A stretch of 64,000 nucleotides of DNA from Ignavibacteria bacterium (GTDB lineage: Bacteria; Bacteroidota; Ignavibacteria; Ignavibacteriales; Ignavibacteriaceae). Position 1 is the stretch's first letter, and every line of letters starts with the position of its first letter. The position numbers and the translations under genes were made by a program. The DNA is taken from NCBI GenBank assembly GCA_017302895.1, contig JAFLBV010000001.1, positions 744,001-808,000 of the forward strand, given 5' to 3'. The notes beneath the pieces are model-generated. The model was given only the letters and a program-made list of their open reading frames with translations. It did no database searches and was not told the DNA's origin. Positions 33,322 to 43,783 of this stretch are shown in pieces.

Positions 33322-35544
33322 GTGAAGCTTACTCTTAGGCGTAAAGTAATAGCACTCGTGCTGTTCGCCGCACTTTTGCCGCTTGTTGTCACTCAAATCG
33401 CAGTTTTCCGTATAAAAGGAAACATAAGCGAGAGAACGGAAGCCGAACTTGATACCCTCGGCAGGGAGGCACTCAAGCAGATAGTTTGGGATATGTTCTC
33501 ACTCTGCAGCACCTCCAACGATCTAATTCAGGAAAAAGTCGACCGTGCCCAGAAAATTGCATGGCAAATACTTGAAGCAGATGGCGGACTAAAGTTAAGC
33601 GGTGACAAAGTTGAATGGATAGCTATTGATCAATATACCAAAAAAAGCATCAAAGTTACCATTCCAAAACTTATGCTCGGCGGGAAGTGGCTCGGACAGG
33701 TCACTTCGTTCTCCACACCGGTTCCAATTGTCGACGAAATTCACAACTCAATGGGTGTGGTTTCAAGCGTATTTCAAAGAATGAACAACGAAGGTGACCT
33801 GATTAGAGTGGCCACCAATGTTTCAACCAATTCGCAGCAAAGATCACTCGGAACATTTATCCCTGCGGTAAAGCCTGACGGTACAAAAAACGAAGTGGTG
33901 GAAGCAATTCTGAAAGGGCAGAGTTACAAGGGAATCTCACTTGTCGGAAGCTCCTGGTACATCGCTTCATACGAGCCCGTTTTTGATGACAACAAACAGA
34001 TTATCGCGGTTCTTAGTGTCGGAGAACAGATAGAAGCAGTTCCCTCCCTTAGAAAAAACATCCAGTCTGTAAAGGTCGGTGAGACGGGCAAGGTTACCGT
34101 TTATGGTGCAACGGGTGAGAGAAAAGGGAAATACCTGATTACTCAGGACGGTAAAAAAGAGGGTGAAAGTGCCTGGTACAACAAAGATGTCGACGGAAAA
34201 TATTATGTACAGACATTGATTGATGAAGCCGTTAAATCTGAAGATGCGGTGTTCCACTCTTATATGTGGTCGGAACCGGGAAGTGGCAACGCGCCAAGGA
34301 GGAAAATTTCGGTTGCGATTCACTTCTATAGCTGGGACTGGGTGATTGTTGCCTCCACTTACGAGGATGAATATTACTCCGCCAAGGAGGGAATTGATGC
34401 CATAACGAAGGGGTTCACTCTGAATATTTTGTTATGGACATTCGGAATCCTGACTCTCACACTCCTTGTGGGCTGGTACCTGAGCAACAAGATAACCGAA
34501 CCTGTGACTCAACTTATTGGAAGTGTTGAGAAAATCGCAATCGGTGATTTAAAGGCGGGAAACGATTTCCTTGAAAAGTTTGAAATTGAACATAAAAAAT
34601 CGTTCAGCCTCGCAAAACTGTTCAAGATTGAAGACAGCGATGAATCTTTGATACTCGTGGCAGCCGTAAAGAAGATGGCAAAGAACCTCTTCTCTCTCCT
34701 CAGTCAGGTTGGCTCTTCGGGAGTTCAGGTAAATTCCTCAGTCACACAGATTACCGCATCAGCGAGGGAACTGGAAGCAACAGTGGCCGAACAGGCAGCA
34801 TCAATAAAGGAAGTCACTGCCACTGCGAAGGAGATACTCCAAACTTCCAACAGCCTTTTAAAAACTCTCGAGGAGAACATCGGCAACAGTGTCTCGACTG
34901 CTGCCACTACCGCCCTCGAGGGAAGAAACAATCTTCAAACACTCGAGTCTGCCATCCACCAGTTGATAAATGCGACGGGTTCGATATCCGCCAAACTTTC
35001 GATAATAAACACCAAAGCAAATAAAATCTCCTCTGTTGTTACCACTATCAACAAGATTTCCGATCAGACGAACCTCCTTTCATTGAATGCTGCCATAGAA
35101 GCGGAAAAAGCCGGTGAGTTCGGAAAAGGATTTTCAGTGGTTGCCAGAGAGATCAGCCGGCTTGCCGACCAGACAGCGATCGCCACTCACGACATCGAAC
35201 ACATGGTCAGGGAAATGCAGTCATCGGTTTCTTCCGGTGTAATGGAAATGGATAAATTCTCTGAAGAGGTGAGGAGAGACAGCATTACTGTTTCGACAAT
35301 CTCCGAGAGGCTTAACGATGTAATCAACAATGTGAACGAACTCGCCCCCCACTTCGAGGAGTTTAACTACGGTATGAGACGCCAAACGGAGGGGGCAGAG
35401 CAGATAAGCGAGTCGATGCAGCAGCTTTCTGTTGCAGCCGAACAGACGAGAGAGTCGCTGCAGGAATTCAAATCCGCAACAAGCCAGTTGAATAGTGCAG
35501 TTTCCACGCTCAATGACGAATTACAACGATTTAAGACAAGCTAA
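33322..35544 (+). CDS. methyl-accepting chemotaxis protein with Cache_3/Cache_2 sensor (WspA-like position)
   Basis: A 740-residue transmembrane receptor. The GTG start at 33322 has AGGAGAG upstream. TM1 is at about 9-27, a large periplasmic sensor of the Cache 3/Cache 2 fusion type at about 30-355 and TM2 at about 365-388. HAMP begins near [10 protein letters not shown], and the coiled-coil signalling domain contains the hairpin tip [19 protein letters not shown] followed by [14 protein letters not shown]. Such receptors bind small ligands outside and control a CheA kinase through CheW. It opens an eight-gene operon and is followed 3 bases later by a second MCP. The ligand is unknown. Confidence 0.93.
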   Translation: MKLTLRRKVIALVLFAALLPLVVTQIAVFRIKGNISERTEAELDTLGREALKQIVWDMFSLCSTSNDLIQEKVDRAQKIAWQILEADGGLKLSGDKVEWIAIDQYTKKSIKVTIPKLMLGGKWLGQVTSFSTPVPIVDEIHNSMGVVSSVFQRMNNEGDLIRVATNVSTNSQQRSLGTFIPAVKPDGTKNEVVEAILKGQSYKGISLVGSSWYIASYEPVFDDNKQIIAVLSVGEQIEAVPSLRKNIQSVKVGETGKVTVYGATGERKGKYLITQDGKKEGESAWYNKDVDGKYYVQTLIDEAVKSEDAVFHSYMWSEPGSGNAPRRKISVAIHFYSWDWVIVASTYEDEYYSAKEGIDAITKGFTLNILLWTFGILTLTLLVGWYLSNKITEPVTQLIGSVEKIAIGDLKAGNDFLEKFEIEHKKSFSLAKLFKIEDSDESLILVAAVKKMAKNLFSLLSQVGSSGVQVNSSVTQITASARELEATVAEQAASIKEVTATAKEILQTSNSLLKTLEENIGNSVSTAATTALEGRNNLQTLESAIHQLINATGSISAKLSIINTKANKISSVVTTINKISDQTNLLSLNAAIEAEKAGEFGKGFSVVAREISRLADQTAIATHDIEHMVREMQSSVSSGVMEMDKFSEEVRRDSITVSTISERLNDVINNVNELAPHFEEFNYGMRRQTEGAEQISESMQQLSVAAEQTRESLQEFKSATSQLNSAVSTLNDELQRFKTS

Positions 35545-35547
35545 GTT

Positions 35548-37677
35548 ATGGAAAAGCTTCAATTAACTTTCAATATCCTTCTGCGTCGCCTGACGGTTTT
35601 GCAAAAACTCGTTTTTATCGGTTTGCTGCTTGGAATTCCTTTGACCATACTTCTTGCAATAAATCTGAATTCACTTTGGCAGGGAGTCGAGTTTGCAGAA
35701 AAAGAGAAAAGCGGCATAAGTTTTATCCGCCCTCTTAGCGCGTTGAAGGTTCACATCCTCGAACACAAATCATTCACATTTGCCGGCACCTCCTCGAAAG
35801 CTGATTTTCAGTCGCACATCGCAGCCCTTAATTCCAGAATAAAGGATGAGTTTGATAAACTGATAATGACCGCAGACGAAGAGGGAGCGAACATCGAACT
35901 TGATCAGGAAACACTCTCCAAAAAACAGGACTACGACCTTTCACCAAGGGCACTTCAGGGAAAATGGGAGAAACTCCTCACCGTCAGCAAAACAGGACAG
36001 ACTACGCAGGTCCAGCAGGAATATGACAAACTGATAAATGACTTTTACAAACTGATGAAGTTGGTGTCTATCAAGTCAAAGCTTATTCTTGACCCCGAAG
36101 GTGACTCATACTACCTGATGGATGTGGCAGTCCTTAGGATGCCCAAAGTGCAGGAACTGCTTTCCAACTCGTTTTATCTTGCGGTTGAGGATGAGCAGGA
36201 CACGGTTTACAGTTTCGACAGGCTTTCAGAGATTATCTATCTGAACAGGACCTTAAGAACAGCGATAATGGATGATATTCCCGGTTCCATAAACAGTGCA
36301 ATTGAACAGGACCCTGAATTTCACGGAAAATCCGGATCCCTTTCTCAGACACTTCCCCCGATGGTCGAAAAATATAAAACAGGTATCGGTTCTCTTATTG
36401 AGATCTATGAAAACATCATCAGAAACAACAAGTTATACGGTGTTGAGGATCTTACTCTTCTTACCTCCGAGCAACTCGATGAAAGCCTCCTGTTTTGGAC
36501 AGCCACCCTCGATGAACTTGAGAAGGTGATCGATACCCGTATTAATACTTTCTACTTAAGCATCCTTTTCAGGTTGTTTATTGCCGGTGCATCATTTGTT
36601 CTCGCTTTGATCTTTATCTATTTTACAGCACGAGGCATAATAAAACCGGTGTACGGTGTTGCTGCTATTACCAGGAACCTTGCCGAGGGAGATATAAACT
36701 CTGCGAAGGAAGAAATTCACAAAATGGAGATTACCTACCGCATCTCGGGTGAGGAAAAGTCGAAAGACAAGGATGAGATATGGAACCTCTTCCGTGCTGT
36801 CAGAAGCACAATCTTTGATCTTGAAATTCTACTCGGTGAAGTCGGAAAAGCCGGCATCGCGGTCACTTCCTCAGTAACTCAGATAACCTCTTCGATTCAG
36901 GCACTGAACACAGCCATAAATGAACAGGCTGCCTCAACCGCAGAAGTGAATGCCACCGGGAAAGAGATCCACAGCAGTTCCATCCACCTCTCCAAAACAG
37001 TCGAGGAAGTGGCGGATAAATCAGGAAAAACTCTGATGCTTGCGGATACAGGTGTCGCCGGATTAAATGAGATTACAGGTTCAATGGCATCCCTCGAGGA
37101 GGGGTCAAAAGACATCTCGGAAAAACTTGCCATGCTCTATCAGAAGACCGGCAACATCTCAAATGTAATAACAGCCATCACAAAAATTGCTACACAAACC
37201 AATCTTCTTTCACTCAATGCATCGATTGAAGCAGAGAAAGCTGGAGAATATGGAGCCGGATTTTCGATCGTTGCCGCAGAGATTAAGCGGCTTGCCGAGG
37301 AAACTGCCATGGCAGCCCTCGAGATTGAGGAGATGATTCATGAAATGCAACAGGCTGTTAAGGAGGGCGTTGTGGGAGTTGAGGCTTATGCCGGTACGAC
37401 AAGGGTAAGTGCGGGCAGAATCTCCGGAATTGCCGAAAGCATCAATGAGATTATTCAATATACCAGGGATGTGTTGCCGAGTTTCGAAGTGGTCAGTTCA
37501 CAAATGCACATGCAGACAGACGGCGCAGCACAAATCAGCGATGCGATGAGTGAGTTGAATGCAGTAGCGGTACACACCAGGGAATCGATTTCGGAATTCA
37601 GTGAGATTACATCCAGACTCGACGGAGCCGTCAGGTCCCTGCGTGAAGTGGTTTCAAAATTCAAGTTCGGGAGCTGA
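35548..37677 (+). CDS. second methyl-accepting chemotaxis protein, helical periplasmic sensor
   Basis: A 709-residue receptor. TM1 is at about 20-40 (LVFIGLLLGIPLTILLAI). A mostly alpha-helical, NIT/4HB-like periplasmic region spans about 45-330, TM2 (LFIAGASFVLALIFIYF) is at about 335-355, then HAMP (IIKPVYGVAAITRNLAEGD). The signalling helix has the tip [19 protein letters not shown] and GFSIVAAEIKRLAEE. Its cytoplasmic half is clearly related to the MCP upstream, but the sensor is different, so the array may integrate two stimuli. Classical Wsp clusters carry a single WspA; a duplicated receptor gene with diverged sensor is unusual. Confidence 0.92.
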   Translation: MEKLQLTFNILLRRLTVLQKLVFIGLLLGIPLTILLAINLNSLWQGVEFAEKEKSGISFIRPLSALKVHILEHKSFTFAGTSSKADFQSHIAALNSRIKDEFDKLIMTADEEGANIELDQETLSKKQDYDLSPRALQGKWEKLLTVSKTGQTTQVQQEYDKLINDFYKLMKLVSIKSKLILDPEGDSYYLMDVAVLRMPKVQELLSNSFYLAVEDEQDTVYSFDRLSEIIYLNRTLRTAIMDDIPGSINSAIEQDPEFHGKSGSLSQTLPPMVEKYKTGIGSLIEIYENIIRNNKLYGVEDLTLLTSEQLDESLLFWTATLDELEKVIDTRINTFYLSILFRLFIAGASFVLALIFIYFTARGIIKPVYGVAAITRNLAEGDINSAKEEIHKMEITYRISGEEKSKDKDEIWNLFRAVRSTIFDLEILLGEVGKAGIAVTSSVTQITSSIQALNTAINEQAASTAEVNATGKEIHSSSIHLSKTVEEVADKSGKTLMLADTGVAGLNEITGSMASLEEGSKDISEKLAMLYQKTGNISNVITAITKIATQTNLLSLNASIEAEKAGEYGAGFSIVAAEIKRLAEETAMAALEIEEMIHEMQQAVKEGVVGVEAYAGTTRVSAGRISGIAESINEIIQYTRDVLPSFEVVSSQMHMQTDGAAQISDAMSELNAVAVHTRESISEFSEITSRLDGAVRSLREVVSKFKFGS

Positions 37678-37680
37678 CAG

Positions 37681-38139
37681 GTGCTTTGCCTTACTTTCGA
37701 GATAAGTGAAAACCGGTACGCAGTGGATGCAAAGGAAGTGGTGGAGATTATTCCGCCTGTGAATCTTTTTCCCATGCCAAAGGCACCCGCCTATTTTGCA
37801 GGAAGGTTCAACTACCGAGGCAGCATTGTTCCCGTTATCGACTTGCGAGACCTTCTTATGGGCTTTTCCACAAAAAGGCTTCTCAGCACTCGTATAATAG
37901 TCGTAAATTATTTCGTGGAAAATGAATCTCATCTTCTTGGTCTTCTGTGTGAAAAGGTAATGGATATCATCAGGATAAAGCCTGATGAACTTCAATCACC
38001 CGGGTACATTACAGAGGAGGCAAGTTATCTCGGTAAACTGATCAATCTTAAAACCGGTATCGTCCAGTTGGTCTCCATAAATGACCTGCTCCCTGCTTAT
38101 GTAAAAAAGAACCTTTTTACGGAGCTTGCAAGTGAGTAG
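37681..38139 (+). CDS. CheW-type coupling protein (WspB-like)
   Basis: A 152-residue CheW domain protein that would link the receptors to the CheA-type kinase. It opens LCLTFEISENRYAVDAKEVVEIIP and contains FNYRGSIVPVIDLRDLL, the usual CheW core. The GTG start at 37681 lies three bases after the stop of the second MCP. Its stop codon overlaps the GTG start of the following CheR gene. It is one of two CheW-like proteins in the operon, as in Wsp systems (WspB and WspD). Confidence 0.92.
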   Translation: MLCLTFEISENRYAVDAKEVVEIIPPVNLFPMPKAPAYFAGRFNYRGSIVPVIDLRDLLMGFSTKRLLSTRIIVVNYFVENESHLLGLLCEKVMDIIRIKPDELQSPGYITEEASYLGKLINLKTGIVQLVSINDLLPAYVKKNLFTELASE

Positions 38140-39397
38140 TTTCGATCAAGGTCTTCAGGAAATCACACAACTGCTCGCTGAAAAAATAGGGCTGGACTAT
38201 TCAACAATAGGTATTAAAAGCATCGAACTCGCGGTAAAACGAAGAATGTCGCAACTTGAATTAAACGACATTACCGCTTTTGGCATCCTTTTGCGGAGCA
38301 GCAACAGCGAGTTGCAGGCTTTTGTTGAAATGATCGTGGTTCCTGAAACCTGGTTTTTCAGGGATATCGAGCCTTTTGTATTTCTAAAAGAAGAGGTTCA
38401 ATCCAAATTTATGACGGATCAGGTCCGTCCATTAAAAATTCTTTCGGTTCCTTCATCCACAGGTGAGGAGCCCTATTCAATCGCCATGGCTTTGCTTGAT
38501 ATTGGTTATCCTCCCGACCTGTTACTCATTGATGCGGTTGACATCAGCCTGAATGCACTCGACAAGGCAAAAAAAGGAGTCTACAGTAAATCATCATTCC
38601 GGGGTGAAGATGAGGCGATGATAGCAAAATACTTTGTGAGATCAGAAGACGCATTTATTATTGCGGGGAGAATCAGATCGATGGTTACATTTCATAATGA
38701 AAATCTTGTTTCCGGGTCGTTCTTCAAAAACAGATCCGGTTATGATATGATCTTCTGCAGGAATCTGGTTATTTACCTCGACGGGAAAAGCAGGGAGACT
38801 GCTGTGGCGAACATAAAGAGACTTTTGAGGCCCGATGGTATCCTTTTTGCGGGGCATACAGAAGTAATGTTTTTCTCTTCTTCCGGTTTCAGGGCGATCC
38901 CCCGGGCAAAATCGTTCGCTCTTTCACCTTTTGAGGCCGGTCACCAGAAGCCCGCAACGGAATTTCGGCAGACGAGAGAAGTTCTTCAGCCCAAACCGGC
39001 AAAACCGGCATCTCCTTTCCTGCCACCAAGGCAGCAGCGGTCAACCCTTTTTACTTCAAGCCGTGTTGAAATCGTCGTAAAAGAGGAGCAATTCGATCTT
39101 GACTATATAAAAGAACTTGCCAACAGAGGGGAACTGACACCCGCCCGAAAAAAGTGCGAACAGCTTCTCTTTAATGATCCCACAAACAAAGACCTTATTT
39201 GTCTGATGGGAGAGATTGATCTTGCAACAGGGCTGATGGATGAAGCGGAGAACAACTTTTTGAAAGTATTGTATCTCGAGCCGAATCATCTTGAATCCCT
39301 TGTACACATTTCACTTCTTTATGAAAAAAAGGGGGACAGGGATAAAGCGTCAATCTATAAAGACAGAATAAAACGGCTTCAGGAGAGGTCGCGATGA
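38132..39397 (+). CDS. CheR methyltransferase with C-terminal TPR (WspC-like)
   Basis: A 421-residue S-adenosylmethionine-dependent methyltransferase that methylates glutamates on MCPs. GTG 38132 is chosen because GGAG sits seven bases upstream and it overlaps the cheW stop; a TTG at 38126 has no site. The N-terminal CheR helical domain is followed by VVPETWFFRD, PSSTGEEPYS (SAM loop), DAVDISLNALDKA and MIFCRNLVIYL. A proline-rich linker leads to a TPR-like tail (about 325-415, EAENNFLKVLYLEPNHLESL). CheR fused to TPR is the hallmark of WspC. The stop overlaps the next start (ATGA). Confidence 0.93.
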   Translation: MSSFDQGLQEITQLLAEKIGLDYSTIGIKSIELAVKRRMSQLELNDITAFGILLRSSNSELQAFVEMIVVPETWFFRDIEPFVFLKEEVQSKFMTDQVRPLKILSVPSSTGEEPYSIAMALLDIGYPPDLLLIDAVDISLNALDKAKKGVYSKSSFRGEDEAMIAKYFVRSEDAFIIAGRIRSMVTFHNENLVSGSFFKNRSGYDMIFCRNLVIYLDGKSRETAVANIKRLLRPDGILFAGHTEVMFFSSSGFRAIPRAKSFALSPFEAGHQKPATEFRQTREVLQPKPAKPASPFLPPRQQRSTLFTSSRVEIVVKEEQFDLDYIKELANRGELTPARKKCEQLLFNDPTNKDLICLMGEIDLATGLMDEAENNFLKVLYLEPNHLESLVHISLLYEKKGDRDKASIYKDRIKRLQERSR

Positions 39398-40065
39398 AAA
39401 TTAAAAAAGAGAACAGGTGCTGGAAGGTAATCGGTGTTTTTGGGGACAAATCATGTGAAAGTCTCGCAGAATACCTTCATTGCAAACACTGTCCGGTTTA
39501 TTCAAATTCAGCCAAGGAATTCTTCGACCGTGAGATTCCACACGAGTTTCTCGACTCATGGACACTGGCGCTTTCAAAAAAGAAAGAGACCAAAGAGAGA
39601 GGCGACCTTCCCGTAACAATTTTCAGACTGGGTACGGAGTTTCTCGCCATCGATACAAACAGTTTCCTTGTTGCCGTGGAGTTGAAACCGGTCCATTTTG
39701 TTCCGTTCAGAACAAACCGTACCTTCAGAGGTCTGGTTAATATAGACGGTGAATTGTTGCTCTGTTTCAATCTTGATGCACTGCTTGGCATCTCCCGGTC
39801 CGGGGAAGAGGTAAAGTCAGAAAAGGCAGTGTATAAAAGAATGATAGCAATAAAAGGAGCGGGTGAGAGAGTGGTGTTCGAAGTGGATGAAGTGATCGGT
39901 GTATCGCGTATCATCTCCGGGACCATTAAACAACTTCCTTCAACTGCTCAGAAATCGAGTGAAATATTCTCGAAAGGGATATTCGAACTCGATGAGATAA
40001 CTGCAGCCCTGCTCGATGAGCATAAGATTTGTGAATCGTTCAGATCATCAATTAAATTTCAATAA
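39394..40065 (+). CDS. CheW-like protein with N-terminal Cys cluster (WspD-like)
   Basis: A 223-residue protein. Residues 8-36 carry a cysteine pattern C-W-K-V...GDKSC...HCKHCPVY that closely resembles the WspD N-terminus as I remember it; the cysteines could bind metal. A CheW domain follows (about 70-215: FRLGTEFLAIDTN, FRGLVNIDGELLLCFNLDALLG, FEVDEVIGVSRI). It overlaps the upstream cheR by four bases and is two bases from the cheA-type gene. A function as a specialised coupling protein is inferred. The presence of this unusual CheW is strong evidence that the operon is Wsp-type rather than a generic flagellar chemotaxis cluster. Confidence 0.88.
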   Translation: MKIKKENRCWKVIGVFGDKSCESLAEYLHCKHCPVYSNSAKEFFDREIPHEFLDSWTLALSKKKETKERGDLPVTIFRLGTEFLAIDTNSFLVAVELKPVHFVPFRTNRTFRGLVNIDGELLLCFNLDALLGISRSGEEVKSEKAVYKRMIAIKGAGERVVFEVDEVIGVSRIISGTIKQLPSTAQKSSEIFSKGIFELDEITAALLDEHKICESFRSSIKFQ

Positions 40066-40067
40066 GC

Positions 40068-42770
40068 ATGCAAAACAGTGCCCTTTTAGAGATATTTCGC
40101 AGCGTAATCACGGACAACCTTCCGAAGTTTGAGTCTGCTGTTTCCTCCGGTACGGGAGATGATCTGAAAGTGATAGCTTCCACCGTTCAGGCAATCCGGT
40201 CGGCTGCGAAAGTCGTTGGTATCGATCCGGTTGCAGAGTTGTGCAAGTCGATGGAATCGTTTCTTAACCAACTCATCGAGTCGGGCGGAAATCTTTCGGA
40301 ACTCCACGAGAACTTCTTCGTGACTGCAGGTGAAATATTCAGAGAGTTCGGGAACAAAGAGCCCGCAGATCTTGCCGGATTTCTCGCAGAGAAGAGGAGT
40401 GTAATTCAGGATCTTGCCGGTTATTTCAGCAAACCTGTTGCACCTGTTCAGCAGGAACCCCCGAAAAAAGAGAAAAAAGAAGTAAAACCCAATTACGATC
40501 CCGTTCTCGTCGACCTCTTTAAGATAGAACTTGAATCTCATACCAAAGTGCTGGAAAAGGGACTTGTGGATGCCGAAGGGGAGACCTCCAACGAGAAACT
40601 TGAACCCCTTATGCGTTCCGCCCACTCGATCAAGGGTGCTGCCAGAATTGTTGGCGTCCATCAGGCAGTGGGACTTGCCCACGCGATGGAAGACCTGCTC
40701 AGTCATACCCTCAAGGGGGAAATCAGGCTCACAGGAAATCACATCGATCTGCTCCTTAAGGGAAACGATTTATTTAAAATGATAGCCGCACTCCCTGTTG
40801 ATGAGATTTTTTCAGAAATTGACAATAATATAGATCAAATCAACTCCCTTTCCTCCGCCCTTACTGCAGCGTCAAAAGGTGAAACGGCACCACCTCAACC
40901 TGCACAGACACCAAAAACAACGGTTGAAAGCGGGGAAAAACAATCTGATTCTCCGTCGCAGGTTCAAGTTCAGGCTGCTTCGCCTCCTCCCTCCCCTCAG
41001 CCGCAGACACAACGGCAGGAGAAAAAGGAAGACGCCCTCTTTGTAAGGGTGCTTGCAGAAAACCTCAACAGACTTTTGGGTCTCGCCGGTGAAATAAAGA
41101 TTCAGGCAAAGTTTACCAAACCTTTTCAGGGGTATCTGCTTGCAACAAAGCAGACTTTGAGAGAAGCCATGAGAAGTCAGGAAGGACTTAATGCAGCCAT
41201 GGAAAACCTTGGGGTCTTCCCGGAAGTGGCTGCAGAACTCGACAGTACGCAGGAGGTGCTTGAAAGACTCGAGTGGAACATCAATACTATGATCGACAAG
41301 TTCGATGTCTTCTCAAGAAACATCGAAAGACTTTCTGAATCACTCGGAAATCAGGTTATTGAATCAAAAATGAGGCCAATTTCCGACGGCCTCCACGGAA
41401 TTCCCCGAATGGTAAGGGACCTTGCAAAAGATTCGGGAAAGAAAATCCGTCTTGAAATAGTTGGCGAGGATACAATGATTGACAGGGACATTCTCGATAA
41501 AATTGAGGCCCCCCTGTCACATCTGATTGCCAATGCCGCCGACCACGGAATCGAATCACCCGAAGAGAGGATCGAAGCCGGAAAGAAAGAGACGGGCAAA
41601 ATCCTCCTCGAGGCAGGACACAGAGCAGGATTCCTCACCATTTCAGTATCGGATGACGGTAAGGGAATAGATGATGAGTCGTTAAGGAAAAAGATTGTCG
41701 AGAAGGGGTATGTCACCGCTGAAATGGCTGGCAGCCTCAGTAAATCCGAAATCCTCGACTTCCTCTTCCTCCCGGGGTTCTCCACAAAAGCCGGAGTGAC
41801 CAAGGTTTCCGGAAGGGGTGTCGGTCTTGACATCGTCATGAACCTTATCCATCAGGTCGGTGGGAAAACCAAGATCGAATCGGAGCCCGGAAAAGGGAGT
41901 GTGTTTACACTTCAACTGCCCGTTACCCTCTCTGTCATTAGAGCCCTGCTGTTTAAGGTTAACGCAGAACTTTACGCCGTCCCCCTTGCAAGGGTTGAAA
42001 CACTCCTCAGCATCAGGGAAGAGGAAATACTTACGGTGGAAGACAGACAGTTTATTAAATGGAATAATGAGAATCTTGGCATAGTAAATTGTGCCAGACT
42101 GATGAATCTCCCCGGCGAAAGTGAAAAAGGGGCGTTTATCAATCTCGCTGTCATTGGTGACAGAACGGCGAAGTATGCTGTTGCTGTCGATGCCTTCCTC
42201 GGAGAGAGAGACCTTGTTGTCTCTGCCATGGATGGAAAACTTGGGAAGATACCAAACATTTCAGCCGCGGCAATTCTCGAGGAGGGGTCTGTCGCCCTGA
42301 TCATCGACCCCGACGATCTTGTTCGTTCCATCGAGAAGTATATTCACGGCTCGAAGCTCGACAAAGTAACATCAAGCTTTATGATATCCGGTAAAACCAG
42401 AAAAATACTCGTGGTGGATGATTCTCTCACTGTCAGGGAAGTGGAACGAAAACTCCTCGAAAACAACGGCTACAGTGTTACAACTGCGGTTGATGGAGTC
42501 GACGGCTTTAATTCGCTGCAAAGAGAGGAATTCGATCTTGTGATCACTGATGTCGATATGCCAAGAATGAACGGAATCCAACTCGTTGAAAAAATAAAAT
42601 CCGATCCTAAATTTAAAACCATACCTGTCATGATTGTATCATACAAAGACAGGGAAGAAGACCGTCTCCGGGGTTTGAATGCCGGAGCAAACTATTATCT
42701 TACCAAAAGTTCGTTTCATGACGAATCACTCGTTAATGCAGTGATCGATCTGATCGGAGAGGCAAAATGA
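40068..42770 (+). CDS. hybrid CheA histidine kinase with C-terminal receiver (WspE-like), extra degenerate HPt
   Basis: A 900-residue cytoplasmic kinase. An N-terminal HPt-like domain (1-115) has Gln41 where the phospho-accepting His should be (VQAIRSAAKVVG). A functional-looking HPt follows with H186 in AHSIKGAARIVG. A proline-glutamine-rich linker leads to the dimerisation and ATPase domains (NAADHGIE, DDGKGID, GRGVGLDIV, GKGSVFTLQLP), a CheW-like domain and a receiver (ILVVDDSLTV, ITDVDMPRMNG) at about 775-895. CheA fused to a receiver is the WspE arrangement. It should phosphorylate the CheB-like and REC-phosphatase proteins encoded next. The stop overlaps the cheB start (ATGA). Confidence 0.93.
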   Translation: MQNSALLEIFRSVITDNLPKFESAVSSGTGDDLKVIASTVQAIRSAAKVVGIDPVAELCKSMESFLNQLIESGGNLSELHENFFVTAGEIFREFGNKEPADLAGFLAEKRSVIQDLAGYFSKPVAPVQQEPPKKEKKEVKPNYDPVLVDLFKIELESHTKVLEKGLVDAEGETSNEKLEPLMRSAHSIKGAARIVGVHQAVGLAHAMEDLLSHTLKGEIRLTGNHIDLLLKGNDLFKMIAALPVDEIFSEIDNNIDQINSLSSALTAASKGETAPPQPAQTPKTTVESGEKQSDSPSQVQVQAASPPPSPQPQTQRQEKKEDALFVRVLAENLNRLLGLAGEIKIQAKFTKPFQGYLLATKQTLREAMRSQEGLNAAMENLGVFPEVAAELDSTQEVLERLEWNINTMIDKFDVFSRNIERLSESLGNQVIESKMRPISDGLHGIPRMVRDLAKDSGKKIRLEIVGEDTMIDRDILDKIEAPLSHLIANAADHGIESPEERIEAGKKETGKILLEAGHRAGFLTISVSDDGKGIDDESLRKKIVEKGYVTAEMAGSLSKSEILDFLFLPGFSTKAGVTKVSGRGVGLDIVMNLIHQVGGKTKIESEPGKGSVFTLQLPVTLSVIRALLFKVNAELYAVPLARVETLLSIREEEILTVEDRQFIKWNNENLGIVNCARLMNLPGESEKGAFINLAVIGDRTAKYAVAVDAFLGERDLVVSAMDGKLGKIPNISAAAILEEGSVALIIDPDDLVRSIEKYIHGSKLDKVTSSFMISGKTRKILVVDDSLTVREVERKLLENNGYSVTTAVDGVDGFNSLQREEFDLVITDVDMPRMNGIQLVEKIKSDPKFKTIPVMIVSYKDREEDRLRGLNAGANYYLTKSSFHDESLVNAVIDLIGEAK

Positions 42771-43783
42771 GAATAGGAATTGTTAATGATCTTTCCCTCG
42801 CTGTCGAAGCTCTCAGGAGGGTGGTTTCAGCCATCGATGGCCTCGAAATTGCCTGGGTTGCCTACAACGGCAAGCAGGCGGTAGAGTTTGCAATAAAAGA
42901 CAGACCTGATCTGATTCTGATGGATCTGATTATGCCGGAGATGGATGGAGTTCAGGCTACCGCGGAAATTATGAAAAAATCCCCGTGCGCAATCCTTGTG
43001 GTAACGGCATCGGTTGGCGCAAACTCGTCGAAGGTTTTTGAAGCAATGGGGCACGGTGCCCTTGATGCTGTTGCCACGCCTGTTTTCGACTTTTCGGGAA
43101 ACGCCACAGGTGCCCAGGAACTGATCAACAAAATAAACTCTTTGAAAAGACTGATTCAAGGGAAAAGTTACTTTAAACCGGTTATTGCACCAAAGCCCGC
43201 AAAAATGGACTTCCCTCTTGTTGCCATTGGTTCCTCTACGGGGGGCCCCAAGGCACTTGCCACCATTTTTTCAGCACTTCCCGAAAAATTCTCCGCTGCC
43301 ATCGTTGTTATACAGCATGTTGATCAAAGATTTGCAGAGGAACTGGCGAGCTGGCTGGATAAACAGACTCAGCTAAGCGTAAACATTGCCGTTCAGGGAG
43401 AGGCACCCGAACCCGGGAAGGTGTTGCTCGCCGGAACGAATGACCATCTGATTCTTGACAGTCACGGCAAGTTTGCGTATGTGACAGAACCAAAGGATTA
43501 CCCATACCGCCCCTCGGTGGATGCTTTTTACCATTCCCTCTGCGATAACTGGGGTGCAAAAGACACCGCCGTACTTCTGACGGGAATGGGGAAGGACGGT
43601 GCAGAAGGTTTGCTCAAGTTAAAGGAAAACGGATGGCTGACCATCGCTCAGGATGAGGCGTCCTCAATAGTTTACGGAATGCCCAAAGCTGCGGCAGACA
43701 TTAATGCAGCAAAAAAAATACTTGATCCCGCTAAAATAGCTTTCGAACTGTCACTTCTTTATGGAAGAAAGGAATTTAAATAA
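42767..43783 (+). CDS. CheB-type methylesterase response regulator (WspF-like)
   Basis: A 338-residue protein with an N-terminal receiver (MRIGIVNDLSLAVEALRRVV; phospho-Asp in LILMDLIMPEMDG) and a C-terminal methylesterase. The catalytic triad is recognisable: Ser in GSSTGGPKAL, His in VVIQHVDQRF and Asp in LTGMGKDGAEG. The opening MRIGIVND...AVEALRR and the segment EAMGHGALDAV match WspF as I remember it more closely than enteric CheB. It removes methyl groups from the MCPs and so resets the pathway; WspF loss is known to lock the Pseudomonas system on. It overlaps the last gene of the operon by one base (TAATG). Confidence 0.93.
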   Translation: MRIGIVNDLSLAVEALRRVVSAIDGLEIAWVAYNGKQAVEFAIKDRPDLILMDLIMPEMDGVQATAEIMKKSPCAILVVTASVGANSSKVFEAMGHGALDAVATPVFDFSGNATGAQELINKINSLKRLIQGKSYFKPVIAPKPAKMDFPLVAIGSSTGGPKALATIFSALPEKFSAAIVVIQHVDQRFAEELASWLDKQTQLSVNIAVQGEAPEPGKVLLAGTNDHLILDSHGKFAYVTEPKDYPYRPSVDAFYHSLCDNWGAKDTAVLLTGMGKDGAEGLLKLKENGWLTIAQDEASSIVYGMPKAAADINAAKKILDPAKIAFELSLLYGRKEFK

